From assembly GCA_002299965.1 (NCBI GenBank), contig DBOM01000059.1:19695-47193 (forward strand): a stretch of DNA of 27,499 nt, read 5' to 3'. The position numbers and the translations under genes are program-made. This document shows positions 7,841 to 15,140 of this stretch, one piece after another (the stretch's first letter is position 1; each line of letters opens with the position of its first letter). The notes beneath the pieces are model-generated. The model ran no database searches and was not told where the DNA came from. It was given only the letters and a program-made list of their open reading frames with translations. The DNA comes from Caldiserica bacterium UBA646 (lineage in GTDB: Bacteria; Caldisericota; Caldisericia; Caldisericales; Caldisericaceae).

Positions 7841-8623
7841 TTACTCTGATACTGCGCGCTTAAATACCCATTGTGTCCAGAGCAGGACAAAAACATCAAT
7901 GACAAGTATAATACCGATGCCGGTAAAGATTGAGGCACTCCAACCGGTAACAGCAAGCGTTCGCATTGGTTCTACCGCATAGGTAATGGGATTTACTTTT
8001 GCAATTGCCCTGAGCCAAGCAGGCATTACACCTAAAGGAAATAGTGCATTACTGGTGAATAGAAGCGGCATCATAACGAAGTTGACTATTGCCATAAGCG
8101 TTTCTGGTGTTTTAATTTTTACAGCTACAGCAAGAGAAATACCTCCCAGAATCAATGCAAAGCACATTGCAATAAAAAGAATAACAAGAATGCCAGCTAG
8201 TCCTGTTTTAAACTTTACTCCTAAGAATGTTGCAATGATAATGATAATAACTACCTGTATCCCTCCCTGTATCATTGCAGAGAACATTTTACCAAATGGG
8301 ATTGCTCCTCTTCTTATAGGTGCTGCAAGTAATTTATCTAAATACCCAATACGCCTATCCCAGATGATAGACATACCAGAGAATATGCTGGAAAAAAGTA
8401 CAGTCATAAGGATAATCCCAGGGGTCATAAAAGTGAGGTAGTTACCCGTGCCAAGCATTTGTGCAGCATATGGATTGCTTGTTAATCCGGACATCATATT
8501 ACCCATTAATACAAGCCAGATAAATGGTTGAACAATGGTCATAATTAATCTTGTCTTTTGCCTGAAATATTTTTTTAATTCTCTCCATGCTATGTAGTAA
8601 GAATCTATTATTAATCTTTTCAT
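7841..8623 (-). CDS. ABC-2 type transporter permease, 260 aa
   Basis: Membrane subunit of an ABC exporter of the DrrB/NodJ (ABC-2) type. An amphipathic N-terminus leads into about six membrane segments, with the conserved region near PGIILMTVLFSSIFSG and the later segment MPLLFTSNALFPLGVMPAW, typical of the family. The length of 260 is standard. The ATG at 8623 shares one base with the stop of the ATPase (TAATG), with GAGGAG upstream inside the ATPase gene, so translation is coupled. As last gene of padR-ATPase-permease it probably exports a drug, lipid or other amphiphile sensed by PadR; the substrate cannot be read from sequence. Confidence 0.9.
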   Translation of the reverse strand: MKRLIIDSYYIAWRELKKYFRQKTRLIMTIVQPFIWLVLMGNMMSGLTSNPYAAQMLGTGNYLTFMTPGIILMTVLFSSIFSGMSIIWDRRIGYLDKLLAAPIRRGAIPFGKMFSAMIQGGIQVVIIIIIATFLGVKFKTGLAGILVILFIAMCFALILGGISLAVAVKIKTPETLMAIVNFVMMPLLFTSNALFPLGVMPAWLRAIAKVNPITYAVEPMRTLAVTGWSASIFTGIGIILVIDVFVLLWTQWVFKRAVSE

Positions 8624-9237
8624 TATCTTGTTCTCCTCATCATCCTGCGTTCTTTTCTTGTTTCTTCTTTCGTCGATTCTGCTTCTCTTATTGTTTTTCC
8701 CGTATAGCTGAGATATACATCATCCAGGGTGGGTCTCTTCAAACGCACAGAGCCAATGGAAATATCTTCTTGTTGTGCGAGAGAAAAAATAATAGGTATA
8801 ATTTGATCGCCGTTTTTTTCTACAACAATTCTGCATACATTGTTTTTTAGCACATTAGCAGATTTTATATTGTCCATTTTTCCTATTAAATTAATAAAAG
8901 AGTTTGTTTTTTCTTTTTTTGTCTCAAATGTTAATGTTATAACATCTCCTCCTATGTTTGACTTTAGTATACCAGGCTTATCCATTGCCTTTATCTCTCC
9001 CTGGTCGATAATTGCTATCCTATCACAGAGTTTGTCTGCTTCTTCAAGGTAATGTGTTGTGAGAAAAATAGTTATTCCAAGATTTTTTTGAAGATTAATG
9101 ATGTAATCCCATATTGCATGTCTTGTTTGAATATCTAATCCCAATGTCGGTTCGTCCAGGAAAAGAATTTTTGGCTCGTGAATTAGTGCCGATGCAATAT
9201 CTAATCTTTTTCTCATTCCCCCGGAAAACGATTCCAC
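8623..9237 (-). CDS. ABC transporter ATPase, C-terminal part (downstream of a frameshift)
   Basis: This 204-residue frame carries the second half of a DrrA-like ABC ATPase: signature SFSGGMRKRLDIA, Walker B ILFLDEPTLGLD, H-loop TTHYLEEAD, and the usual C-terminal regulatory extension ending at a basic tail. It lacks Walker A and would be inactive alone. It joins in the -1 frame to the fragment at 9213-9635; re-reading one A in the A5 run at 9245-9249 restores a continuous ...WDRKNDLVESFSGG... protein of normal length. The GTG at 9237 (the first in-frame start) has no ribosome site and is not a likely independent start. The permease follows with a TAATG overlap. Confidence 0.85.
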   Translation of the reverse strand: MESFSGGMRKRLDIASALIHEPKILFLDEPTLGLDIQTRHAIWDYIINLQKNLGITIFLTTHYLEEADKLCDRIAIIDQGEIKAMDKPGILKSNIGGDVITLTFETKKEKTNSFINLIGKMDNIKSANVLKNNVCRIVVEKNGDQIIPIIFSLAQQEDISIGSVRLKRPTLDDVYLSYTGKTIREAESTKEETRKERRMMRRTR

Positions 9238-9635
9238 AAGGTCGTTTTTCTATCCCATAGACCGAACATTTGCAAGGCTTCTTTTGCTCTTTTTTCTATT
9301 TCTTTTGTTGAAAGATGAAAAAACTTTCCCTGTAAATAGATGTTTTCATATGCCGTAAGTGTATCATCAACGGATGTTTCTTGGGAGGAATATCCTTTGG
9401 ATACCCTTGCTTCGTATGGGTATTTTTCTATGTCAAAACCGTCAAGATATACTTTGCCGCTGGTGGGTTTTAATAAACCAATAGCGGTCTTTATTGTAGT
9501 TGATTTTCCTGCTCCGTTTGGGCCTAAAAATCCAAATATCTCTCCGTAGTCTACAGCGAGGCTTACTCCTTTTACTGCTTCTGTTCCGTTGGAATATGTT
9601 TTTTTTAATCCTTCAATAACTATTGCTTTATCCAT
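9213..9635 (-). CDS. ABC transporter ATPase, N-terminal part (upstream of a frameshift)
   Basis: The N-terminal half of the ATPase has Walker A GPNGAGKSTT (about residues 33-42), a Q-loop at SQETSVDDTLT, and then runs out of frame after DRK, ending at a premature TGA (9213-9215). The start at 9635 (MDKAIV) is chosen because AGGAGG lies 9 nt upstream, inside the end of padR; an upstream in-frame ATG at 9656 lacks a site. The intact gene would span 8623-9635 and about 337 residues, normal for DrrA-type ATPases. It overlaps padR by 8 nt. The lesion is a missing A in a homopolymer, so a sequencing or assembly error, a true inactivating mutation, or slippage that restores the protein are all possible. 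Confidence 0.85.
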   Translation of the reverse strand: MDKAIVIEGLKKTYSNGTEAVKGVSLAVDYGEIFGFLGPNGAGKSTTIKTAIGLLKPTSGKVYLDGFDIEKYPYEARVSKGYSSQETSVDDTLTAYENIYLQGKFFHLSTKEIEKRAKEALQMFGLWDRKTTLWNRFPGE

Positions 9636-10089
9636 TGCTAAATACCTCCTTCTCAATTTCTTCTATCATTTTCTTGCTCTCAGCAACTTTAATTTTCATA
9701 ATCTCATGCATTTTTTTGTATTCCTCCATCCCTTTATCTGTCAAATGATAAATATATTTGGGATGCTTTCCTTTTGTATCCCATTTACCAATTATAAACC
9801 CCCCTTTCTTAAAATCGCGCAACAGCGGGTAAATAATTCCAGGGTTAGGAATCCAGGTATTATTTACCGCATCGGCTAATGCCTTTATAATCTCTTGGCC
9901 ATAACAATCTTTCTTGCTTAAAAGGTACAATACATAAAACGGGAGAAATCCTGTCACGGTAAAAAATGAAACGACAAACATATTAAAATCAGGATTTCTC
10001 ATCAATCCTTTTAGACGAAAATATTTACAATGCTCCATTTTAATCTCTTTCATCAATTTAATTATTTTTTTCTCCATCTCTTTCTCCAT
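9628..10089 (-). CDS. PadR-family transcriptional regulator, 153 aa
   Basis: Winged-helix repressor with the PadR layout: after a 45-residue hydrophobic/basic N-terminal extension comes FYVLYLLSKKDCYGQEIIKAL, then a segment with NPGIIYPLLRDFKKGGFI (recognition helix), the wing WDTKGKHPKYIYHLTDKG, and a C-terminal helix for dimerisation. The extension before the DNA-binding domain is longer than in most PadR proteins, which begin near the helix, so a later start is conceivable. The ATG at 10089 is preceded by a weak GAAAGAG; an in-frame ATG at 10077 is an alternative. As first gene of the operon with an ABC exporter it probably represses its own operon and responds to a transported compound. 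A palindrome lies at its promoter. Confidence 0.88.
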   Translation of the reverse strand: MEKEMEKKIIKLMKEIKMEHCKYFRLKGLMRNPDFNMFVVSFFTVTGFLPFYVLYLLSKKDCYGQEIIKALADAVNNTWIPNPGIIYPLLRDFKKGGFIIGKWDTKGKHPKYIYHLTDKGMEEYKKMHEIMKIKVAESKKMIEEIEKEVFSNG

Positions 10090-10101
10090 CTCTTTCGCAA
10101 T

Positions 10102-10117
10102 GTATATAATTATATAC
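10102..10117. promoter_or_regulatory. 16-bp perfect palindrome, candidate PadR operator
   Basis: GTATATAATTATATAC is a perfect inverted repeat 12 nt upstream of the padR ATG, overlapping the predicted -10 of the padR promoter. PadR regulators commonly bind an AT-rich dyad of the ATGT...ACAT kind near their own promoter; this site reads AATGTATATAATTATATACT. Its role as operator is inferred from position. An AT-rich region can form such dyads by chance. Confidence 0.55.
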
Positions 10118-10142
10118 TATATAAAATTATATATAAAGTCAA
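10114..10142 (-). promoter_or_regulatory. Promoter of the padR-ABC operon
   Basis: On the minus strand TTGACT (10137-10142) is followed after 17 nt by TAGTAT (10114-10119), which overlaps the palindrome at 10102-10117. Confidence 0.5.
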
Positions 10143-10146
10143 GCGT

Positions 10147-10173
10147 TTGAAAAAAACTTTATTCGGATATAAT
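10147..10173 (+). promoter_or_regulatory. Promoter of the 8-TM protein and uvrA
   Basis: A perfect TATAAT (10168-10173) lies 15 nt after TTGAAA (10147-10152), so the spacing is short; it is 37 nt upstream of the ATG at 10211. It is divergent from, and close to, the padR promoter, so a PadR dimer could affect both. Confidence 0.45.
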
Positions 10174-10210
10174 TTAGTTGCATTAAATAAATAATGAAAG
10201 GGATTTTATA

Positions 10211-11146
10211 ATGGAAGAAATGGAGAAGATTTTGCCACAAAAAAGTAAGGCACTTGTAAGGTACATTTTTGATTGGCGCTTTATACTGGAAGTTGCAGTT
10301 GCTGTCGTGTTGCGTGTTCTATACAGCTCATTTTCAAGCAGATTGTGGAGCATTCTTTATGCTAAAATGCCTTCCAGCAGCACAGTTGATGCTTTGATAA
10401 TGTTTTTTGATTTTATTTTTATTGTCTTAACTCTTACAGTATTGTTTTTTATCGAGAGGAAAGAAACAAGGAGAAATCTTTATTTAACATTATTCATCCT
10501 TATTTTATTTACTGCACTTAATGGGGCATCAAACTGGCTTACTATTGGGGCAACTCAGACTTTTAAGAATTTTCTTGGCTATGTAAGGGTATTTACAAAT
10601 CTTTCATTTGTAGGTCTTTTTATAACAGCTGCACAGGTTGTAAAGATTTCGGAAAACGAAAAATCTTTTTATGGATTGATATTTATGAATTATGCGCTTA
10701 TCATTTTAGGTTTATTTGTATCAAATCCTATCATTATTCGCTTAATGCAAAATGCGAACGGGCAATATCTGGCGTCTTTTGTCTATTTTCTTGAAGCAGT
10801 AGTGGTGTATTTTTTCTTTGCGTACGTTCCGTGTTTTTTATCTGTGAATAGTTTTTGGAAAGGTGTTTATCATGGTTTTATTTATTCGTTTAAGAAATTT
10901 TTCACCACTTTAGTTCTTTCTGTTTCTGCTGCATTTATTGTCTATTTTTTGCTCGGGAAATTGATGGCAGCAAGTGGCAACGTGGCTCAGTGGTATTGGT
11001 ATCTTATAATTTTCTCTGTACTTTATTTTCTTAATCTGTTTGTATTTGCTGCATTTTTTGTTATTACAACTTATATTGCAAAAGCAGAATCCGGTAAAGC
11101 TATGCGTGATGAAGTAGAAATTAATAAAATTGAAGAGACTGAATGA
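10211..11146 (+). CDS. Polytopic membrane protein of unknown function, 311 aa
   Basis: Not recognised. About eight hydrophobic segments are visible (near residues 21-40, 61-83, 90-113, 119-139, 150-171, 184-210, 229-250 and 259-288), with a charged C-terminal tail. AAAGGG lies about 9 nt before the ATG. The later half (helices rich in Phe and Tyr, KGVYHGFIYSFKKF) resembles generic membrane-embedded regions of bacterial YIP1- or DUF-type proteins but shows no diagnostic motif. The stop overlaps the uvrA ATG by four bases (ATGA), so the two are probably translated together, although a functional link with DNA repair is not evident. Confidence 0.8.
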   Translation: MEEMEKILPQKSKALVRYIFDWRFILEVAVAVVLRVLYSSFSSRLWSILYAKMPSSSTVDALIMFFDFIFIVLTLTVLFFIERKETRRNLYLTLFILILFTALNGASNWLTIGATQTFKNFLGYVRVFTNLSFVGLFITAAQVVKISENEKSFYGLIFMNYALIILGLFVSNPIIIRLMQNANGQYLASFVYFLEAVVVYFFFAYVPCFLSVNSFWKGVYHGFIYSFKKFFTTLVLSVSAAFIVYFLLGKLMAASGNVAQWYWYLIIFSVLYFLNLFVFAAFFVITTYIAKAESGKAMRDEVEINKIEETE

Positions 11147-13965
11147 ACGACGAAATATACATAAAAGGCGCACGTACACATAACCTAAAAAATATATCAT
11201 TACGCATACCACGAAATAAATTGGTGGTTATTACAGGTGTGTCTGGTTCTGGAAAGTCGTCCCTTGCTTTTGATACGCTTTACGCTGAAGGGCAGAGGCG
11301 GTATGTCGAATCGCTTTCTGCTTATGCGCGGCAATTCGTTGGTGTTATGCAAAAACCTGATGTAGATTATATTAGGGGGCTTTCGCCTGCTATTGCTATT
11401 GACCAGAAGAGCGGAAGCAAAAATCCTCGTTCAACAGTGGGAACAATGACAGAAATATATGATTATCTAAGGCTTCTTTTTGCAAGGATTGGCATTCCGC
11501 ATTGTCCTAATGACGGTACGCCTATAAAAAAGCAGAGTAGCGATGAAATTATGGAGCAGATTTTTGGAAAGGCGGAAGGCGAGAGGGTAGAGATCCTCGC
11601 GCCTGTTGTAAGGGGAAGAAAGGGGGAGTACAAAGCCCTTTTTGAAAAGCTTCTCAGGAAAGGATATGCAAGGGTAATGGTGGACAATATTGCATACTCA
11701 TTGGATGAAAATATTTTAATGGACAAGAACAAAAAACATAATATAGACATTGTGGTGGACAGGGTAAAAGTTACAAAGGAGGAACAATCAAGAATTGCTG
11801 ATTCGGTAGAGCTTGCACTTTTAGAGGGAGAGGGAGTTGTAAAAATTACTGTGCGTGAGGGAGAAGAATATCTTTTTTCAGAAAAACTTGCCTGCCCTAA
11901 ATGTGGTTTTAGCATGGAAGCGATTGAGCCACGGTTTTTTTCTTTTAATAGTCCCTACGGTGCCTGTCCTGAATGTGGGGGATTAGGTTTTAAGATTGAA
12001 CCTGATCCTGGGCTTATTGTAAAAGATTGGAATAAATCTCTTGCAGAACGAGCAATATTAATACCCGGTTTTAGAGGGATGGATACATTTTCGTATCAGG
12101 TTATTCTGGATACGGCACGAGCAAATGGTATCGATATTTTTAAACCCCTCAAGGAACTTAAGGAAGAAGAACTTGATGTAATTCTGTATGGCCCGGATCG
12201 TAAAGTGCCGGTACATTTTATAAATAAAGAAGGTAGAAATTATGATTTTAATGTAAAATTTGAAGGCGTTATTCCGCTGCTTATAAGAAGATACAATGAA
12301 ACTTCATCGGAGGGGATGCGCGAGGAGTATGCAAAATTTATGCAAAGAATTGAATGTCCGGTATGCAACGGAAAGAGGTTAAAAAAAGAAGTACTTGCTG
12401 TTACTATACAGGGAATGAATATTGCAGACATTACATCTCTTCCTATCGAAAAATCGTATCAGTTTTTTAGAGAAATGGCAAGTAAATTAACAAAACAGGA
12501 GGAATTAATATCGCATCAAATACTAAAAGAAATAAAAGACCGATCAAAGTTTTTATTGGATGTAGGTCTTGGCTATCTTACATTAGATAGGGCTTCTGCT
12601 ACGCTTGCCGGAGGCGAAGCACAGAGGATACGCCTTGCAACACAGGTAGGGTCTAAACTTGTTGGTGTGCTGTATGTTTTAGATGAACCTTCCATTGGCC
12701 TCCATTCCAAAGACAATGAGAAACTGCTTAATACCCTGAGAGAGCTACGTGATCTTGGCAATAGCGTGCTTGTTGTCGAACATGACGAGAAAACAATTCG
12801 TGCTGCTGACTATGTCATAGATATGGGGCCGGGAGCCGGGGAAAAGGGTGGATATATTGTTGCAACAGGCCCTTTAACAAATATATTAAACGAGAAGAGG
12901 TCCCTTACAGGCAGATATTTAATGGGAGAATTAAAGATACCTGTTCCAAAAAAGAGAAGAGAAGGCAATGGCCAATACCTTACACTTGTCGGAGCAAGTG
13001 AACATAACTTAAAAGATATTACGGTGCGTTTTCCACTTCATACATTTACTTGCATTACTGGCGTGTCTGGTTCTGGAAAAAGCACTCTGATACAGGATGT
13101 ATTGTGGAGGGCACTAAGGAAAAATTTGTATCGTTCTCACGAGCAACCCGGCAAATACAAGGAACTAAAAGGTGCAGAGTTTGTGGATAAGGTGGTTATC
13201 GTAGACCAGTCGCCTATTGGACGTACGCCTCGTTCTAATCCTGCTACATATACAGGTGTTTTTACGCCAGTAAGAATGCTTTTTTCGTCACTTCCAGAAT
13301 CAAGGGCAAGGGGGTATAAGCCCGGGAGGTTCAGCTTTAATGTAAAAGGCGGGCGGTGCGAAGCGTGTCAGGGGAATGGATATATAAAAGTTGAAATGCA
13401 GTTTTTGCCTGATGTATATGTGCCGTGCGAGGTGTGCAAAGGCAAGAGGTATAACAAAGAAACGCTTGAAATTCACTACAAGGGGAAATCTATTGCAGAT
13501 GTTCTGGATATGACTGTAAGCACGGCGCTGGAATTTTTTGAAAATATTCCTCAAATAAAACGCAAATTAGCATTTCTCGATGATGTAGGCCTTGGCTATA
13601 TAAAGTTGGGGCAATCCGCACTGACGCTTTCCGGTGGAGAAGCCCAGCGCGTGAAGCTTGCTTCGGAACTTCAGAAGAAGGGCACAGGCAAAACAATTTA
13701 TTTTCTTGACGAGCCTACCACTGGTTTGCATTTTGCCGATATTCATAAACTTATTGATGTACTGAACCGCCTTGTTGATAAAGGCGACACGGTCATTATT
13801 ATTGAACATAATTTAGATATAGTGAAATCAGCTGATTATATTATCGATTTAGGACCGGAAGGCGGGGAAAAAGGCGGGTATGTTGTTGCAGAGGGCACGC
13901 CAGAAGAGATAGCAAACAACCCTAAATCTTATACAGGAATGTATTTGAAAAATATCCTTGGATAG
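11143..13965 (+). CDS. uvrA: Excinuclease ABC subunit A, 940 aa
   Basis: Damage-recognition ATPase of nucleotide excision repair; works with UvrB in the cytoplasm. All hallmarks are present: first Walker A GVSGSGKSS (32-40) followed by the GQRRYVESLSAYARQF segment, zinc-binding CPKCG/CPECGG pairs (about 250-277), first signature LAGGEAQR (about 487) and Walker B DEPSIGLH (about 514), second Walker A GVSGSGKST (about 637), second zinc module CEAC...CEVC (about 738-764), second signature LSGGEAQR (about 828) and DEPTTGLH. The length of 940 is normal. The start overlaps the preceding membrane-protein stop (ATGA). The stop is two bases from the convergent stop of the CcdA-like gene, with no terminator hairpin between. 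Confidence 0.98.
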   Translation: MNDEIYIKGARTHNLKNISLRIPRNKLVVITGVSGSGKSSLAFDTLYAEGQRRYVESLSAYARQFVGVMQKPDVDYIRGLSPAIAIDQKSGSKNPRSTVGTMTEIYDYLRLLFARIGIPHCPNDGTPIKKQSSDEIMEQIFGKAEGERVEILAPVVRGRKGEYKALFEKLLRKGYARVMVDNIAYSLDENILMDKNKKHNIDIVVDRVKVTKEEQSRIADSVELALLEGEGVVKITVREGEEYLFSEKLACPKCGFSMEAIEPRFFSFNSPYGACPECGGLGFKIEPDPGLIVKDWNKSLAERAILIPGFRGMDTFSYQVILDTARANGIDIFKPLKELKEEELDVILYGPDRKVPVHFINKEGRNYDFNVKFEGVIPLLIRRYNETSSEGMREEYAKFMQRIECPVCNGKRLKKEVLAVTIQGMNIADITSLPIEKSYQFFREMASKLTKQEELISHQILKEIKDRSKFLLDVGLGYLTLDRASATLAGGEAQRIRLATQVGSKLVGVLYVLDEPSIGLHSKDNEKLLNTLRELRDLGNSVLVVEHDEKTIRAADYVIDMGPGAGEKGGYIVATGPLTNILNEKRSLTGRYLMGELKIPVPKKRREGNGQYLTLVGASEHNLKDITVRFPLHTFTCITGVSGSGKSTLIQDVLWRALRKNLYRSHEQPGKYKELKGAEFVDKVVIVDQSPIGRTPRSNPATYTGVFTPVRMLFSSLPESRARGYKPGRFSFNVKGGRCEACQGNGYIKVEMQFLPDVYVPCEVCKGKRYNKETLEIHYKGKSIADVLDMTVSTALEFFENIPQIKRKLAFLDDVGLGYIKLGQSALTLSGGEAQRVKLASELQKKGTGKTIYFLDEPTTGLHFADIHKLIDVLNRLVDKGDTVIIIEHNLDIVKSADYIIDLGPEGGEKGGYVVAEGTPEEIANNPKSYTGMYLKNILG

Positions 13966-13967
13966 AT

Positions 13968-15140
13968 TTATCTAATTACATTAAAAAGCAACAGCGTTCT
14001 ATTGAGTAAGTACAGAAACAGCACGATAAATACGATACCTGTCCAGAGCTTTATTGTTGCAATGCGATTTGTGAACCACTCGGTTATTTTTTCTGATGTT
14101 GTTCCTCTGTACACGATATACACGATGACGACAAGGGGAAGAATAAACATAAGATTGTACAGGAGGAGGTAAAGGGTTGCTTTTGCCTTAAATGAGGGGA
14201 TGCTGTATATGTAAACAATAGTTGGTAAGTACGTCTGGCCTGTGCAGGAAAACGATACAATCGAAACAGGAAACGCAACAAGAAATGAAAAGATAGCAAT
14301 GCCCTGCACTTTAGGGTTACGCAAAAGGGAATGAATTGTCTTTTTTTCCGTGTGAGAAAGTTGGAGAGTCATATCTTTTAGATGGCCCTTTTTTGCTTTT
14401 ATGTAGTCGCCGATGGTGATAATTGCAAGAACGAGTGTTATTATGGCTGTTGCAAGGTATACCCATTTTGCAATTTCATTAAAGTATTGCCACTCTGATA
14501 TGATTCTGAAAAGTCCTACGCCAAGCAAGAAGTATGAGAGGCCAAACCCAAATATAAAAGATAGCCCGACGGATAGAATATTTTTCTTTGTTTTGCCTCT
14601 GAGAAGGAGAAAAGAGATAAAAAAGACAAGTACAGTGAAAGCACAGGGATTATATCCATCGATAAAACCTGCTCCCAATATGGCAAACACACCAAATTTT
14701 TGAAAGAGTTCTATGAGATAATTGTTGCCACCACTATTTGTCTGAAGGACATTTTCAATAAATTCAGTTTCTTCTGTGTTGTAGCTCTTGATTATTCCTT
14801 CTAATTTTTTTGTGATTTCTTCTCTGGTGAGAAATTTTTCTCCAATGAAAACGGAAGGGGCAATATTTCTTTTATTTTCAGGGACATTGTATTCTTTATT
14901 AAAGTGGGCGAGCAGTTCCTTGTTTTTATCATCAGATAAAGAAAATTCTTCAACTTCTATTTCAGGGTAGATCTCTTTTAACGCCTCAAGGTAATGTCGT
15001 GTGATTTCGCACTCTTCGCATCCCGGAGCGGAAAAATATATAATAGGAATCCTCTCTCTTCCATTTGCTACAAACGGAAAAGAGAGGAGCAATATGAATA
15101 CTAAAATAAATATAAAAGCAAAATGTTTTCTATATGTCAC
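13968..15140 (-). CDS. Thioredoxin-CcdA fusion, membrane thiol-disulfide transporter, 390 aa
   Basis: An exported thioredoxin-like domain is fused in front of a CcdA/DsbD-type membrane domain. A hydrophobic signal anchor (about 6-25) precedes IPIIYFSAPGCEECE with C41/C44 as the CxxC. Six or so membrane helices follow from about 148. The two cysteines that define the CcdA family are present: C166 in GYNPCAFT and C299 in SFSCTGQ. Known relatives carry reducing equivalents from cytoplasmic thioredoxin to the outside of the membrane. It starts at a GTG (15138-15140) that overlaps the upstream TGA (GTGA), without a separate strong ribosome site, so translation is coupled to the upstream gene. It is the last gene of the putative redox operon and ends 2 nt from the convergent uvrA stop. 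Confidence 0.88.
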   Translation of the reverse strand: MTYRKHFAFIFILVFILLLSFPFVANGRERIPIIYFSAPGCEECEITRHYLEALKEIYPEIEVEEFSLSDDKNKELLAHFNKEYNVPENKRNIAPSVFIGEKFLTREEITKKLEGIIKSYNTEETEFIENVLQTNSGGNNYLIELFQKFGVFAILGAGFIDGYNPCAFTVLVFFISFLLLRGKTKKNILSVGLSFIFGFGLSYFLLGVGLFRIISEWQYFNEIAKWVYLATAIITLVLAIITIGDYIKAKKGHLKDMTLQLSHTEKKTIHSLLRNPKVQGIAIFSFLVAFPVSIVSFSCTGQTYLPTIVYIYSIPSFKAKATLYLLLYNLMFILPLVVIVYIVYRGTTSEKITEWFTNRIATIKLWTGIVFIVLFLYLLNRTLLLFNVIR

